DNA from: Chitinophagaceae bacterium
GTDB taxonomy: Bacteria; Bacteroidota; Bacteroidia; Chitinophagales; Chitinophagaceae
Assembly: GCA_017307735.1 (NCBI GenBank)
Contig: JAFKGR010000015.1
Span: 43,592-107,591, forward strand
Reading direction: 5' to 3'
Length of the DNA: 64,000 nt
The notes under the pieces were generated by a model. It saw nothing but the letters and a program-made list of their open reading frames with translations, did not search any database and was not told the DNA's origin. Numbering within the stretch: position 1 is the stretch's first letter; every line of letters begins with the position of its first letter. Positions 25,084-34,753 of the stretch are shown here, in pieces. Both the position numbers and the translations under genes were made by a program.

Positions 25084-27858
25084 ATGCTTCGGATCTACAA
25101 GAGAACGTTCTTGCTAGTAATAGCTGCTTTTTCTCTCATAAATGCATCTGCACAAATAGACACGCTCAGAAGGCCGGAGACAGCTATTTCGAAGGATACC
25201 GTACCAACCGCCATCAGCCCGGAACTGGAACACATTTTTGATTCACATACGCCGAAACAATATGTAATTTCCGATATTAAAGTGACCGGTACCACATCCT
25301 TTGACCCGAATCTGATTGTTTCAATTTCCGGTATGGCGGTGGGAGACAAAGTGACCATCCCCGGGGGCGATCTTTTTTCAAAAGCCATTAATAATTTGTG
25401 GAAACAGGGTTTGATTTCAGATGCAGAAATTTATATAACCAGCCTTTCCGGCAACAACAGGATAGGCGTTGAGATACACCTGAAAGACAGGCCATCTTTG
25501 ACTTCTTTTAAATTTAAAGGAATTACCAAGGCTGAACAGGAAGACCTGCTTCCAAAAATCGGAATTGTCAAAGGAAGACTTACCCGCGTAACAGAAGGTC
25601 TGAAGGTGACGTCTGCCGAAATTATACGCAAGTTTTTTGTGGACAAGGGTTTTCGCAATGTGAGTGTTGACGTAGATCAAACGAATGATCCCAAAAATGA
25701 CAATGCAGTGAACCTTTTGTTCAATATTCATAAAAACGGGAAGGTCCGTATCAATGATATCTATTTTGCAGGAAATGAAAATGTGTCGGATCTAAGACTG
25801 AAAAAGAAGATGAAGGGAACCAAAGAAAAAAGCCGGCTTACCTTGTTCCCTACAAAAAACTTTAATGTTTACGATTCTACAAAATCGAACAAGATTAGAT
25901 TTAGTGAATACATGAAGGATTATGGATTTTTATTTCCTACTTCTACCAAAGAAGTTTTAGATCCCTATGTACGGTTCAAGTTCCTCAGCTCTTCCAAGTT
26001 TAATGACAAAAAATATGTAGAGGATAAAGGAAATATAATTGATTATTATAATTCTTTGGGCTATCGCGATGCGCAGATACTTGCAGATACTACTTACCAG
26101 GTGAGAAGCGGCCTGGATGTAGCCATCAAGCTGAAAGAAGGGGATAAATATTATTTTGGAAATATTACCTGGAAGGGAAATACAAAATATTCAGACAGCA
26201 TATTGAGTGTATTTCTCGGAATCAAAAAAGGTGATGTATATAATTCCGAAACTCTGAATAAGCGTTTGGGTGTAATTCCTTCCATGGAAGGCGGCGACAT
26301 TTCCAGCCTGTATATGGATGACGGATATTTGTTTTTCAAAGCCACCCCTACGGAAATGGCTGTTTATCATGACACCATTGATTTTGAAATCAAGATTCAG
26401 GAAGGACCACAGGCAACCATTGGAAAAGTTGAAATTGTTGGAAACGACAAAACAAAAGAACATGTGATACGGCGCGAATTGAGAACCATACCCGGACAAA
26501 AATTCAGCCGCCAGCTTATCATCCGTACACAAAGGGAATTGGGCCAGCTTGGTTATTTCGATATGGAAAAAATTAATCCGAATATAACTCCCCATATTGA
26601 AGATGGTACGGTTGACATTACCTGGAACCTGGTTGAAAAATCAAGCGACCAACTGGAATTGTCCGCTGGTTTTGGCGGTGGCATAGGGCTTACGGGCACT
26701 ATAGGAGTTTCATTTAATAATTTTTCCCTCAATAATATTTTTCACAAGGAAGCATGGGATCCGCTGCCTGTGGGTGATGGACAAAAGTTGAGCTTGCGTG
26801 CACAAAGCAATGGCCGGCAATTCAGGTCATACAATGTATCATTCACGGAACCGTGGCTGGGAGGAAAGAAAAAGAATTCCTTTACCGTAAGTTATTATGA
26901 TACCAAATATGCAAATGCATTTGATCCGACGACGGGTCTCTATAATTCAAAATTTGCAGACTCTTCCTACATCAGAACAATGGGAATAGGTGTGTCTTTG
27001 GGAAAACAATTAAAATGGCCGGATGATTTCTTCGCATTGATTTATGAACTGAATTACCAGCGATATTCAATGAAGAATTACAACATATTCCCTGGAATGG
27101 CCAATGGAGTTTCCAATAATATCAGCTTTAAGATTACATTGGCAAGAAACTCAGCCGGGCCTAATCCGATTTTCCCGACCAGCGGTTCCAACTTTTTGCT
27201 CAGCGCCCAGTTAACCCCTCCTTATTCGTTGTTTAACCATGGAAAATCAGAACAATTTGGAGAATATAAATGGGTGGAATTCCATAAAGAAAGATTTACG
27301 GCAGAATGGTATGTCCCTATTGGACAACCGAAAGGTGAAGAAAGAAACAAACAATTCATTATTCACGCAGCAGCCAAGTTTGGATTTTTGGGAAGGTATT
27401 CCAATAAAACAATTCTTTCCCCGTTTGAAAGATTCCAATTGGGAGATGCAGGTATGACAAATACTTTTGGATTGATTGGTTATGATATCATTGCCCACAG
27501 AGGATATCCGGTGTATGACAACAGTGATCCCAAGATTAATCCTGATCTGAGCCAGGCAACGAATTTCTTTACCATTTTCAATAAATATACGCTTGAAGTA
27601 AGATATCCGTTCAGTACTGCCGCCAGCAGTACCATCTTCGGGCTGGCATTCTTTGAAGCAGCTAACGGATGGTATGGTTTCAAGGATTATAACCCCTTTA
27701 AATTGCGGCGTTCTGTGGGTTTGGGAATGCGCTTCTTCCTGCCGATGTTTGGTTTGCTTGGGTTTGACTATGGTATAGGATTAGACAGAATTAACGGAAC
27801 AACAGGAATAAAAGGCGCAGCCAAGTTTACCTTTATGCTGGGTCAGGAACCTGAATAA
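25084..27858 (+). CDS. bamA: Outer membrane protein assembly factor BamA
   Basis: Core of the BAM machine that inserts beta-barrels into the outer membrane. It has a signal peptide (residues 1-24, ending INASAQ), then POTRA domains over about 55-520 (recognisable by YVISDIKVTGTTSFDP, KVRINDIYFAGNENVS, YYFGNITWKGNTKYSD and ATIGKVEIVGNDKTKEHVIRR), then a 16-strand Omp85 barrel to the C-terminus. The lid-lock motif and the conserved RGYP (HRGYPVYDN) are present. Length of 924 residues is typical for Bacteroidota, longer than the E. coli protein. Two Skp-like chaperone genes follow, matching its role. Confidence 0.94.
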   Translation: MLRIYKRTFLLVIAAFSLINASAQIDTLRRPETAISKDTVPTAISPELEHIFDSHTPKQYVISDIKVTGTTSFDPNLIVSISGMAVGDKVTIPGGDLFSKAINNLWKQGLISDAEIYITSLSGNNRIGVEIHLKDRPSLTSFKFKGITKAEQEDLLPKIGIVKGRLTRVTEGLKVTSAEIIRKFFVDKGFRNVSVDVDQTNDPKNDNAVNLLFNIHKNGKVRINDIYFAGNENVSDLRLKKKMKGTKEKSRLTLFPTKNFNVYDSTKSNKIRFSEYMKDYGFLFPTSTKEVLDPYVRFKFLSSSKFNDKKYVEDKGNIIDYYNSLGYRDAQILADTTYQVRSGLDVAIKLKEGDKYYFGNITWKGNTKYSDSILSVFLGIKKGDVYNSETLNKRLGVIPSMEGGDISSLYMDDGYLFFKATPTEMAVYHDTIDFEIKIQEGPQATIGKVEIVGNDKTKEHVIRRELRTIPGQKFSRQLIIRTQRELGQLGYFDMEKINPNITPHIEDGTVDITWNLVEKSSDQLELSAGFGGGIGLTGTIGVSFNNFSLNNIFHKEAWDPLPVGDGQKLSLRAQSNGRQFRSYNVSFTEPWLGGKKKNSFTVSYYDTKYANAFDPTTGLYNSKFADSSYIRTMGIGVSLGKQLKWPDDFFALIYELNYQRYSMKNYNIFPGMANGVSNNISFKITLARNSAGPNPIFPTSGSNFLLSAQLTPPYSLFNHGKSEQFGEYKWVEFHKERFTAEWYVPIGQPKGEERNKQFIIHAAAKFGFLGRYSNKTILSPFERFQLGDAGMTNTFGLIGYDIIAHRGYPVYDNSDPKINPDLSQATNFFTIFNKYTLEVRYPFSTAASSTIFGLAFFEAANGWYGFKDYNPFKLRRSVGLGMRFFLPMFGLLGFDYGIGLDRINGTTGIKGAAKFTFMLGQEPE

Positions 27859-27974
27859 TGAAGATCAGAATGAGGTTTGAAAAAAATGTGATTTTATCGT
27901 TTGGATTTTGATTGAGAATACGAAATGAATTTATACGTTTCACCGTTGAATAGCAGTAATAAAAGAAAACGACC

Positions 27975-28484
27975 ATGAAAAAAATAATCGTACTGTTGTT
28001 GGCCGGTTTTGCATTTATGAATGCCGATGCCCAGCGCTATGCTGTGATTGACTCTAAATACATTCTCAATAAGATTCCCGCATACACAGAAGCCCAGGAT
28101 AAATTGAATCAGTTCAGCGCTATGTGGCAACAGGAAATTGATAAGCAATCTGCCGATCTGGAAAAGTTGCAACGGGAATATGATGCCGAGAAGGTTATGC
28201 TTAGCGATGATTTGAAAAAGAAAAGGGAAGATCAGATATTCAATGCCGAAAAATCATTGAGGGATCTGCAGACCAAAAGGTTTGGCTACCATGGTGATTT
28301 GTTTAAGAAGCGTGAAGAGCTGATAAAGCCAATTCAGGATAAGGTTTATAATGCAATTCAAAAGCTGGCCGCCGAAAAAATGTATGACTTTATTTTGGAC
28401 AAAAGTGAAGGAATTACCGTTATATTTGCCGACCCAAAACTTGACAAGAGTGATGAGATTTTAAAAATGCTGGGTGTTAAATAA
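27975..28484 (+). CDS. Skp/OmpH-family periplasmic chaperone (first copy)
   Basis: A 169-residue secreted protein with signal peptide MKKIIVLLLAGFAFMNADAQ. The OmpH/Skp pattern is clear: a short strand RYAVIDSKYILNKIPAY, two long coiled-coil helices rich in Lys/Glu/Gln (about 45-120) that form the tentacle, and the returning strand YDFILDKSEGITVIFADP. Skp trimers hold unfolded outer-membrane proteins in the periplasm on their way to BamA, encoded 116 bases upstream. A paralogue follows 79 bases downstream. Confidence 0.88.
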   Translation: MKKIIVLLLAGFAFMNADAQRYAVIDSKYILNKIPAYTEAQDKLNQFSAMWQQEIDKQSADLEKLQREYDAEKVMLSDDLKKKREDQIFNAEKSLRDLQTKRFGYHGDLFKKREELIKPIQDKVYNAIQKLAAEKMYDFILDKSEGITVIFADPKLDKSDEILKMLGVK

Positions 28485-28563
28485 AAATAAAAATGAAACT
28501 TCCATGCAGCCAATAAGAATTAAATAAACACTTAAAACTATAAACAAACTTCAAGAACATCAA

Positions 28564-29103
28564 ATGAAACACTTTTTCGCCATTCTATTTATTTCAATAG
28601 GAATATTTGGATTCAACAACACGACAAGCGCTCAGAAAATCGGATATGTAAATGCTGACAGTATTATCATGCTCATGCCCGAAGCTACCAAGTTGCAGAA
28701 CGATTTAAATGCGTATCAGCAATCTCTTTATCAAAATGCACAGGACAAACAGAATGCTTTTAATTCGGCTGTTCAGCAGTTCATTAAAGATTCCTCTACC
28801 ATGAGCCCCAGCCTGAAGGAAGTGAAGAGAAATGACCTTCAGAAACAAAGCCAGGATTTGTCAAATCAGCAACAGGAAATCAACCAGCAGATGGAAGCCA
28901 AAAGGCAGGAACTGGCAATGCCAATTCAAAAGAAACTCCAGGCTGCCATTGAGGAAGTTGCAAAAGAAAACGGTTACACTTACGTTTTTGGAAGAGATGC
29001 ATTGATTGTAGCTCCACCAAAAGAAGATATCGGGCCGTTGGTAATTAAAAAATTAAATATTAAACCTGCTGCTCCCGCCGCTGTTCCGCCGGCAGGCAAA
29101 TAA
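28564..29103 (+). CDS. Skp/OmpH-family periplasmic chaperone (second copy)
   Basis: A 179-residue secreted paralogue of the preceding gene. The signal peptide ends NNTTSAQ; then IGYVNADSIIMLMPEATKLQ begins the OmpH domain, the central tentacle is unusually rich in Gln/Asn (about 45-125), and the domain closes with YTYVFGRDALIVAPPKEDI. A Pro/Ala-rich tail (about 165-179) is not part of the family core. Tandem skp copies after bamA are common in this phylum. Sequence divergence between the two copies suggests different clients or mixed oligomers (inference). Confidence 0.88.
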   Translation: MKHFFAILFISIGIFGFNNTTSAQKIGYVNADSIIMLMPEATKLQNDLNAYQQSLYQNAQDKQNAFNSAVQQFIKDSSTMSPSLKEVKRNDLQKQSQDLSNQQQEINQQMEAKRQELAMPIQKKLQAAIEEVAKENGYTYVFGRDALIVAPPKEDIGPLVIKKLNIKPAAPAAVPPAGK

Positions 29104-29230
29104 ACCATGCAGGAAAATAAGTTTGGAAACCATCCGTGAGGGTGGTTTTCTTTATTTTGGGGAATATCTTCTGAGAGAATTTTTACCACGCAGGTTTTTG
29201 AATGAAGTATCTGTTCCTATTTTTGTAATC

Positions 29231-30061
29231 ATGTCACCTGTCGGAATATTTGATTCGGGGATCGGAGGTCTTACCGTGCTAAGAGAAATAAGAAATGCAT
29301 TGCCTCAGTATGATTATATGTATCTGGGTGACAATGCCCGTGCACCTTATGGGAATAGAAGTTTTGAAACGGTGTATGCTTACACAAAAGAATGTGTGAA
29401 ATGGATGATGGACAAAGGTTGCCCGTTAATCATTCTTGCATGTAATACTGCTTCTGCAAAGGCATTGCGGACAATTCAACAGAAAGATCTCCCCCGCTGG
29501 AATCCTGAGCAACGGGTATTGGGAGTCATCAGGCCGACAGCAGAGGTGATTGGCAATTATTCAGGTACAGGTAATATCGGTATTCTGGCTACCCGAGGCA
29601 CCGTTCAATCAGAGTCGTACCTTATCGAGATAAGGAAATTTTTTCCCGGCATTCGGATTACACAGCATGCTTGTCCTCTATGGGTTCCGATTATTGAAAA
29701 CAACGAAGCCCACTCACCGGGCGCATTTTATTTTATCGAAAAAGATGTGAGAGAATTATTGGCGAAGGATGAAAAAACAGACACCATACTTTTGGGATGC
29801 ACTCATTATCCTTTGATAAAAGATATTCTTCAAAAAATAATTTCACCGGAAATTAAAATTATCGGGCAGGGAGAAATTGTGGCTGAAAGTCTGAAACAGT
29901 ATCTTCAACGTCATCCGGAAATAGAAACAAAATGTTCCAGGTCTGGCAAAGTAGATTTCTTTACGACAGATGATCCCTCCGATTTCAATCATCATTCAGA
30001 ATTATTTTTCGGTGAAACCGTGCAGTCGGTACATGTATCGGTGGAATCATCTCATAAATGA
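29231..30061 (+). CDS. murI: Glutamate racemase
   Basis: Produces D-glutamate for peptidoglycan. The start ATG at 29231 gives MSPVGIFDSGIGGLTV, the conserved N-terminus; the frame is open 36 codons further upstream but that part has no homology and no good start. The two catalytic cysteines are C71 (ILACNTASA) and C190 (LLGCTHYPL), with the substrate loop DNARAPYG at 34-41. Length of 276 residues is standard. It lies after skp in the same direction and continues the envelope cluster. Confidence 0.95.
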   Translation: MSPVGIFDSGIGGLTVLREIRNALPQYDYMYLGDNARAPYGNRSFETVYAYTKECVKWMMDKGCPLIILACNTASAKALRTIQQKDLPRWNPEQRVLGVIRPTAEVIGNYSGTGNIGILATRGTVQSESYLIEIRKFFPGIRITQHACPLWVPIIENNEAHSPGAFYFIEKDVRELLAKDEKTDTILLGCTHYPLIKDILQKIISPEIKIIGQGEIVAESLKQYLQRHPEIETKCSRSGKVDFFTTDDPSDFNHHSELFFGETVQSVHVSVESSHK

Positions 30062-30126
30062 TTGCCGGGTATTCCTTGATTTTTATAGAACCCGAAAATA
30101 AGAATGTAATTTCTGATCAGTATGGT

Positions 30127-30870
30127 TCAGAGCTCAAAACTCAGGGATGCAAATTCCTTTATGCTCAGTGTTTCTGCCCGCCTGTCAAATAACGAATCGT
30201 TTAGTTTTTCAGCGGAGATGATTCCTTTCAGATTATTTCTAAGCGTTTTCCTTCTTTGTGAGAATGCTGTTTTTACAATCTTTCTGAATGATGCATTGTC
30301 TTTGATGGCCAACAGATTTTTCCTGGCGGTCAGCCGGATCACAGCGCTCTCTACTTTCGGTGGAGGATTGAATGCTTCTTTTTTTACGGTGAACAGAAAT
30401 TGTACATCATAATAATATTGGATAAGCACGCTGATGATTCCAAAACTTTTGCTCCCGGGCGAAGCCGCTATCCTTTGTGCCACTTCTTTTTGAAACATGC
30501 CGACAACGTTTTCAACTTCTGGAAACCAATCCACAATCCTGAATAAAATTTGCGAGGAAATGTTGTAAGGGAAATTGCCGATAATGGAAAAGGGTTCTTT
30601 GAATGGTTTTTCCATTTTGAGAAAATCTCCATGAATAATTTTTAATTCCGGAAATTTTTCCGACAGATAATCAACTTTCTCTTTATCTACTTCCACTGCC
30701 AGAAAATGAATATCAGGTAATTTCAAAAGTTTTTCCGTCAGAGCGCCTCCGCCCGGCCCCACTTCAAGGAGTGAATGAAAACTGCATTGCGACAGGTTTT
30801 GCAGGATTTTATCAATAACTTGTTTGTCCTTTAAAAAATGTTGCCCCAGCGATTTCTTCAGCCTGTACAT
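30127..30870 (-). CDS. rsmA: 16S rRNA dimethyladenosine transferase
   Basis: RsmA/KsgA dimethylates two adjacent adenines in the 3' hairpin of 16S rRNA late in 30S assembly. The 247-residue protein begins with the hallmark KSLGQHFLKD, has the AdoMet motif LLEVGPGGGALTEKLL and the catalytic NFPYNISSQI (NxPY-type) motif, then FFTVKKEAFNPPPKVESAVI leading to the C-terminal helical domain. It converges with murI; the 65-base gap contains no strong hairpin. It is separated from asd by a terminator, so it has its own promoter. Confidence 0.95.
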   Translation of the reverse strand: MYRLKKSLGQHFLKDKQVIDKILQNLSQCSFHSLLEVGPGGGALTEKLLKLPDIHFLAVEVDKEKVDYLSEKFPELKIIHGDFLKMEKPFKEPFSIIGNFPYNISSQILFRIVDWFPEVENVVGMFQKEVAQRIAASPGSKSFGIISVLIQYYYDVQFLFTVKKEAFNPPPKVESAVIRLTARKNLLAIKDNASFRKIVKTAFSQRRKTLRNNLKGIISAEKLNDSLFDRRAETLSIKEFASLSFEL

Positions 30871-30976
30871 GAATGCAATATAGGCTAATCCTGGTGGTCA
30901 TTTTATAATACAGTTGTATCAAAAAAGCATGAACCGAAATAAATCTCACTATTGAATTTCAACAGACGAAGCAACA

Positions 30977-31016
30977 AAAAACCTCAGTAACATTTTTATA
31001 GAATTAGTTACTGAGA
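30977..31016 (-). terminator. Rho-independent terminator after asd
   Basis: CTCAGTAAC (30984-30992) pairs with GTTACTGAG (31008-31016). Read on the minus strand, the stem is followed by a six-T run (complement of 30977-30982), 15 bases after the asd stop. Confidence 0.8.
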
Positions 31017-31031
31017 TTTTGATTTTATAAA

Positions 31032-32030
31032 TCAATTGTTGGATATGATTCCCTTTTCCAACAGCTTTTCAGCAATCTGCACTGCGTTGGTAGCTGCGCC
31101 CTTGCGTAAATTATCGCTTACAATCCAGCAGTTGAGTGTGTTATCCTGCGTATCATCTCTCCTGATTCTACCTACGAAGGTTTCATCTTTTTCATGAGCA
31201 TGAATCGGCATGGGGTAAATGAAGTGTTCCGGATCGTCTTCCAAAACAACTCCCGGAGCATTGGATAAAGTATTTTTTACATCCCTGAGATCAAAATCTT
31301 TTTTAAGTTCAATATTGACGCTTTCGCTATGTCCGCCAACAACCGGAATACGTACACACGTGGCTGTTACTTTGATGTCATTATCGTTGATGATCTTTTT
31401 GGTTTCATTCACCATTTTCATTTCTTCTTTGGTATAACCGTTTTCCTGAAATACATCGATATGAGGAATGGCATTTTCATCAATTTGATATTTGTAAATC
31501 ATATCTCCTTTTGTGTGGTTCCGTTCATTTTCCAATTGGCGAACGCCTTTTGCCCCGGAACCTGTTACACTCTGGTAAGTGCTTACCACCACACGTTTGA
31601 TTCCATATTTTTGATATAGCGGATTTAAAACAAGCACCATCTGAATAGTTGAACAATTTGGATTGGCAATGATGTAATCATCCTTCGTTAATGTTTCACC
31701 GTTTATTTCGGGAACAACCAGTTTTTTGGATGGATCCATACGCCAGGCCGAGGAATTGTCCACAACATAAATACCGGCTTTTGCAAAAAGGGGTGCGAGG
31801 GCAAGTGAAGTACTGCCGCCTGCTGAAAACAAAGCGACCTGCGGTTTTGCCTTGATTGCATCCTCAGCGCTAACTACTTTATATTTTCGATTTTTGAAAG
31901 TGACTTCTTTTCCAATCGATTTTTCTGAAGCGACAGGAATAAGCTCTGTCACCGGAAAATTTCTTTCTTCAAGTACCTGGAGCATTTTCCGGCCGACAAG
32001 GCCGGTGGCACCAACAACTGCTACTTTCAT
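31032..32030 (-). CDS. asd: Aspartate-semialdehyde dehydrogenase
   Basis: Reduces aspartyl phosphate with NADPH to aspartate semialdehyde, the branch point to lysine/diaminopimelate, threonine and methionine. The 332-residue protein has the nucleotide-binding VVGATGLVGRKML at its start, catalytic Cys126 in ANPNCSTIQ, SVTGSGAKGV and the substrate-binding RIPVVGGHSESVN. The C-terminal DNTLNCWIVSDNLRKGAA closes the family pattern. It is probably transcribed alone: a terminator follows and the upstream gene is 181 bases away. Confidence 0.95.
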   Translation of the reverse strand: MKVAVVGATGLVGRKMLQVLEERNFPVTELIPVASEKSIGKEVTFKNRKYKVVSAEDAIKAKPQVALFSAGGSTSLALAPLFAKAGIYVVDNSSAWRMDPSKKLVVPEINGETLTKDDYIIANPNCSTIQMVLVLNPLYQKYGIKRVVVSTYQSVTGSGAKGVRQLENERNHTKGDMIYKYQIDENAIPHIDVFQENGYTKEEMKMVNETKKIINDNDIKVTATCVRIPVVGGHSESVNIELKKDFDLRDVKNTLSNAPGVVLEDDPEHFIYPMPIHAHEKDETFVGRIRRDDTQDNTLNCWIVSDNLRKGAATNAVQIAEKLLEKGIISNN

Positions 32031-32211
32031 GTTTATATATTTTATTCAGTTTGCAAAGAAATGACAAAGTCGTTTTTACAACAACATAATTTTTTAAAAA
32101 TGACAGTAACCTGAGTCAGGATTTTTTGAAAATAATAAGGGAAATTGAAATTCATAATTGTTTACCGTCATGTATGGTATTGGAGGAGTTTTTTCTCCGG
32201 ATAGAACCGGT

Positions 32212-32823
32212 TCAAAGTTTTACCCAGAATTTAAGAAAATCTGCAAATTCGGAATTGACGATTTCATAACCGGGCGGCATTTCTATGCCAAGGCTGTGAT
32301 AGGTTACAATTCTTGTTCCTGCCGGCAATTTCTGAAGTTTTTTGTAAAGAACGAGGTTATAATAATCGTATAGTTTTTCATCATACCTTACTTCGTAATC
32401 AATCTTCTGTGTTCCCGTTTTATTTTCATAAAATGAATTATAAAAATAGAAATTGTTGTATGCCGAGAAATCTTCGTCTGTCATATTTTTATGAAAGAAA
32501 GTTACGTTGGTAAGGTGAAGATCTTTTTTCAATTTATTACACATGGTTACCAGATATTCCCTTTGTTCTATTCCGGTAAAATAAGCCCTGGGTGAATGAT
32601 GGGCTGCCACAAGGCAGAATTTTCCCGCACCACTGCCGATATCCAGAATTTTTACTCCGGAATAGGTGGCTAAAAACGAAGCAGCTTTGACAGCAACTTC
32701 CACAGGTGTCCAATGTTTGGATGCCGCTTCAAAAACATTGCCTGTATAAAGTGAATTGAAAGCCTGATCAGAAGAATAAATTATTGAAGTATTTTTTTCA
32801 CTTGATATATCTGACATATACAT
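32212..32823 (-). CDS. Class I SAM-dependent methyltransferase, substrate unknown
   Basis: A 203-residue protein with the class I Rossmann motif VKILDIGSGAGKFCLVAA (about residues 57-74) and motif II FTGIEQREYL. Between motifs it reads NNFYFYNSF, in the position of the catalytic/substrate loop. The N-terminus (about 1-50) is Ser/Asn-rich and contains the segment NVFEAASKHWTPVEVAV. The substrate cannot be inferred. It follows the GldE-like gene by 28 bases on the same strand and could be its operon partner. An alternative ATG is at codon 3. Confidence 0.75.
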   Translation of the reverse strand: MYMSDISSEKNTSIIYSSDQAFNSLYTGNVFEAASKHWTPVEVAVKAASFLATYSGVKILDIGSGAGKFCLVAAHHSPRAYFTGIEQREYLVTMCNKLKKDLHLTNVTFFHKNMTDEDFSAYNNFYFYNSFYENKTGTQKIDYEVRYDEKLYDYYNLVLYKKLQKLPAGTRIVTYHSLGIEMPPGYEIVNSEFADFLKFWVKL

Positions 32824-32851
32824 TAACCATACCGGTGTTTTTTGTTAGATT

Positions 32852-34120
32852 CTATTGTAAAATTTTTAGCCTTACAGTTTCAATTCTTGTGCTCGAAACG
32901 CTGAGAATATCGAATAAATAGTCATCAATGATTACACGTTCTTTTTGTCTTGGGATCGTACCGCTTCGGTTGATGATATAGCCGCTCAATGTTTCAGCTT
33001 CGCCTCTTCTTTTAAATTGAAGCTGGTATTTCTCCGAAATAATATCCAGGCTTAATCTTCCGCTCAGTATGTATTCTTTGGGGCTGATTTGTTTATCAGC
33101 CTGGGCTTTGGTTCCGTCAAATTCGTCAAAAATATCTCCGAATATTTCTTCCAGCAGATCTTCCATCGTGACTACGCCAGCGGTACCTCCGAATTCATCA
33201 ATCACCCATGCAATGCTTTTTCTTTCGCGGGTAAACTTATTTATCAAATCGGTTGCATTCATACTTTCGGGTACAATCGGAATGGGTAACAGTATTTCTT
33301 TGATAGTCGACGGTTTTCTGAACATATCCAACTGATGCACATAACCTTCAATGGTATCAATGCTGTCGCGGTAAATGATAAGCTTGCTTAATTTGGTCTC
33401 ATTGAATTTTTGAATTAATTCATCAATGGATGCATTGATATTGACAGCAATAATTTCTTTGCGCGGGATGAGACATGCCTTAATTTTTTTTTCGGAAAGA
33501 GAAATAATATTTTCAAATATCTCATTGTTTTTTTCCAGCTTATCATCCTGATCGTCATTTTTTAATTGTTGGACAAACATGTCAATGTCAGGGCGTGAAA
33601 ATGCAACTGTATTCTTGTTGATTTTGACATTTAGAATAAACTTCAGGATCCATTCTGAAGCCTGTACCAGATTAACAGCAATCCAGGCTACCGGCGACAA
33701 AAGAAGTTTTACAAGAAATGTTACAAATCCGCTTCCCAGAATGGAATTGGGCAGAGAATGAAAAGTAATTCTGAAAAAAAGATCAACGATCAGCAGAGCC
33801 ATTGTTCCGATAGCTGCTGCGATAATCATTTGTATATAAATATTCTGAATGCCCCAATAATCGTAAACCGTGATTAATAATAACCATCCTGTATAGACGA
33901 AAATTACAAGGAGCAAATTAATCAGTGCGAGTGTGGCTGAAATAAATTTGGGTGGATTTTGGAAATAATCATACCATACTCTTCCGCTGTATTTATTCTG
34001 TTTTTTCTTGAGTTCAATTGCCAGCCGGCTTGCAGAAAAATACGCAGAAACGATACCGTTCATAAAGCAAATAACAGCAAGTGAAACGGCTGTGATGATG
34101 ATAAGTGTATTTATCTCCAT
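32852..34120 (-). CDS. CNNM/CBS/CorC membrane protein (GldE-like)
   Basis: A 422-residue protein of the hemolysin C/CorC family. Residues 1-190 form the membrane-embedded CNNM/DUF21 domain with about four helices (start NGIVSAYFSASRLAIEL). Two CBS domains follow (about 205-330; IPRKEIIAVNINASIDELI and YVHQLDMFRKPS), then the CorC_HlyC domain (about 345-422; WVIDEFGGTAGVVTMEDLLEEIFGDI lies at the junction). Family members export Mg or Co; GldE, the gliding-associated Bacteroidota branch, has the same architecture. Assignment to GldE specifically is inference. A TAAATTTG box ends 4 bases before the ATG. Confidence 0.8.
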   Translation of the reverse strand: MEINTLIIITAVSLAVICFMNGIVSAYFSASRLAIELKKKQNKYSGRVWYDYFQNPPKFISATLALINLLLVIFVYTGWLLLITVYDYWGIQNIYIQMIIAAAIGTMALLIVDLFFRITFHSLPNSILGSGFVTFLVKLLLSPVAWIAVNLVQASEWILKFILNVKINKNTVAFSRPDIDMFVQQLKNDDQDDKLEKNNEIFENIISLSEKKIKACLIPRKEIIAVNINASIDELIQKFNETKLSKLIIYRDSIDTIEGYVHQLDMFRKPSTIKEILLPIPIVPESMNATDLINKFTRERKSIAWVIDEFGGTAGVVTMEDLLEEIFGDIFDEFDGTKAQADKQISPKEYILSGRLSLDIISEKYQLQFKRRGEAETLSGYIINRSGTIPRQKERVIIDDYLFDILSVSSTRIETVRLKILQ

Positions 34121-34152
34121 CTAACAAATTTATTGCATTTGTATAAAGAATG

Positions 34153-34743
34153 TCAGGACTTGAGAAAAGTATTCACAATGCTTTCTGCTTCTTTGCAGGC
34201 TTTATCGAAATCGTCGTTGACAATGATGTGTTCAAAATTTTTGCGGAAGGTCATTTCATAAGTGCTCTTATTTAGCCGTGCTTCCAGACTTTCAGGGGTT
34301 TCGGAACCTCTGTTTTGTAATCTTTCTTTCAGCGTTTCGAGCGAGGGAGCCTGAATGAAAATTACAAAAGTGTTTACAGGATATTGTTGTTGAACATGAA
34401 TAGCCCCTTTTACATCCAGGTCAAGAACCGGGACTTTTCCCATTCCCCATATCCTGCTCATCTCTGATTTTGGTGTACCATAATATTTGCCTTCATATAC
34501 CATTTCCCATTCGAGGAATTCTTTATTGTGGATCATTTTTTTAAAGATGTCGCCATCAATAAAATGATAGTCCACTCCTTCTTTTTCTTTGGGCCTGGGC
34601 TTCCGGGTGGTGGATGATACGGAAAAAGAAAGTTGTGGAAATTTTTTTATCAGGTGCCGGACAATGGATGTCTTTCCTGAACCTGAAGGGGCAGTGATAA
34701 TTAAAATTTTTTTGTAGATCTTATTTTCTTGTTCTTGTTGCAT
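34153..34743 (-). CDS. gmk: Guanylate kinase
   Basis: Phosphorylates GMP to GDP. The P-loop APSGSGKT is at residues 18-25, followed by SVSSTTRKPRPKEKEGVDYHFI (GMP-binding, seen in part here) and VLDLDVKGAIHVQ. From the ATG at 34743 the protein is 196 residues, the usual size. A GTG 11 codons upstream would overlap murA by 23 bases and is less likely. It is 10 bases downstream of murA and therefore in the same transcript. Confidence 0.95.
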   Translation of the reverse strand: MQQEQENKIYKKILIITAPSGSGKTSIVRHLIKKFPQLSFSVSSTTRKPRPKEKEGVDYHFIDGDIFKKMIHNKEFLEWEMVYEGKYYGTPKSEMSRIWGMGKVPVLDLDVKGAIHVQQQYPVNTFVIFIQAPSLETLKERLQNRGSETPESLEARLNKSTYEMTFRKNFEHIIVNDDFDKACKEAESIVNTFLKS

Positions 34744-34753
34744 ATCCGGTTCT

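Noticed and set aside
29123..29230. 36-codon N-terminal extension of MurI
   Set aside because: The conserved racemase N-terminus starts at the ATG at 29231. The extension is not similar to the family and reads through the intergenic region.
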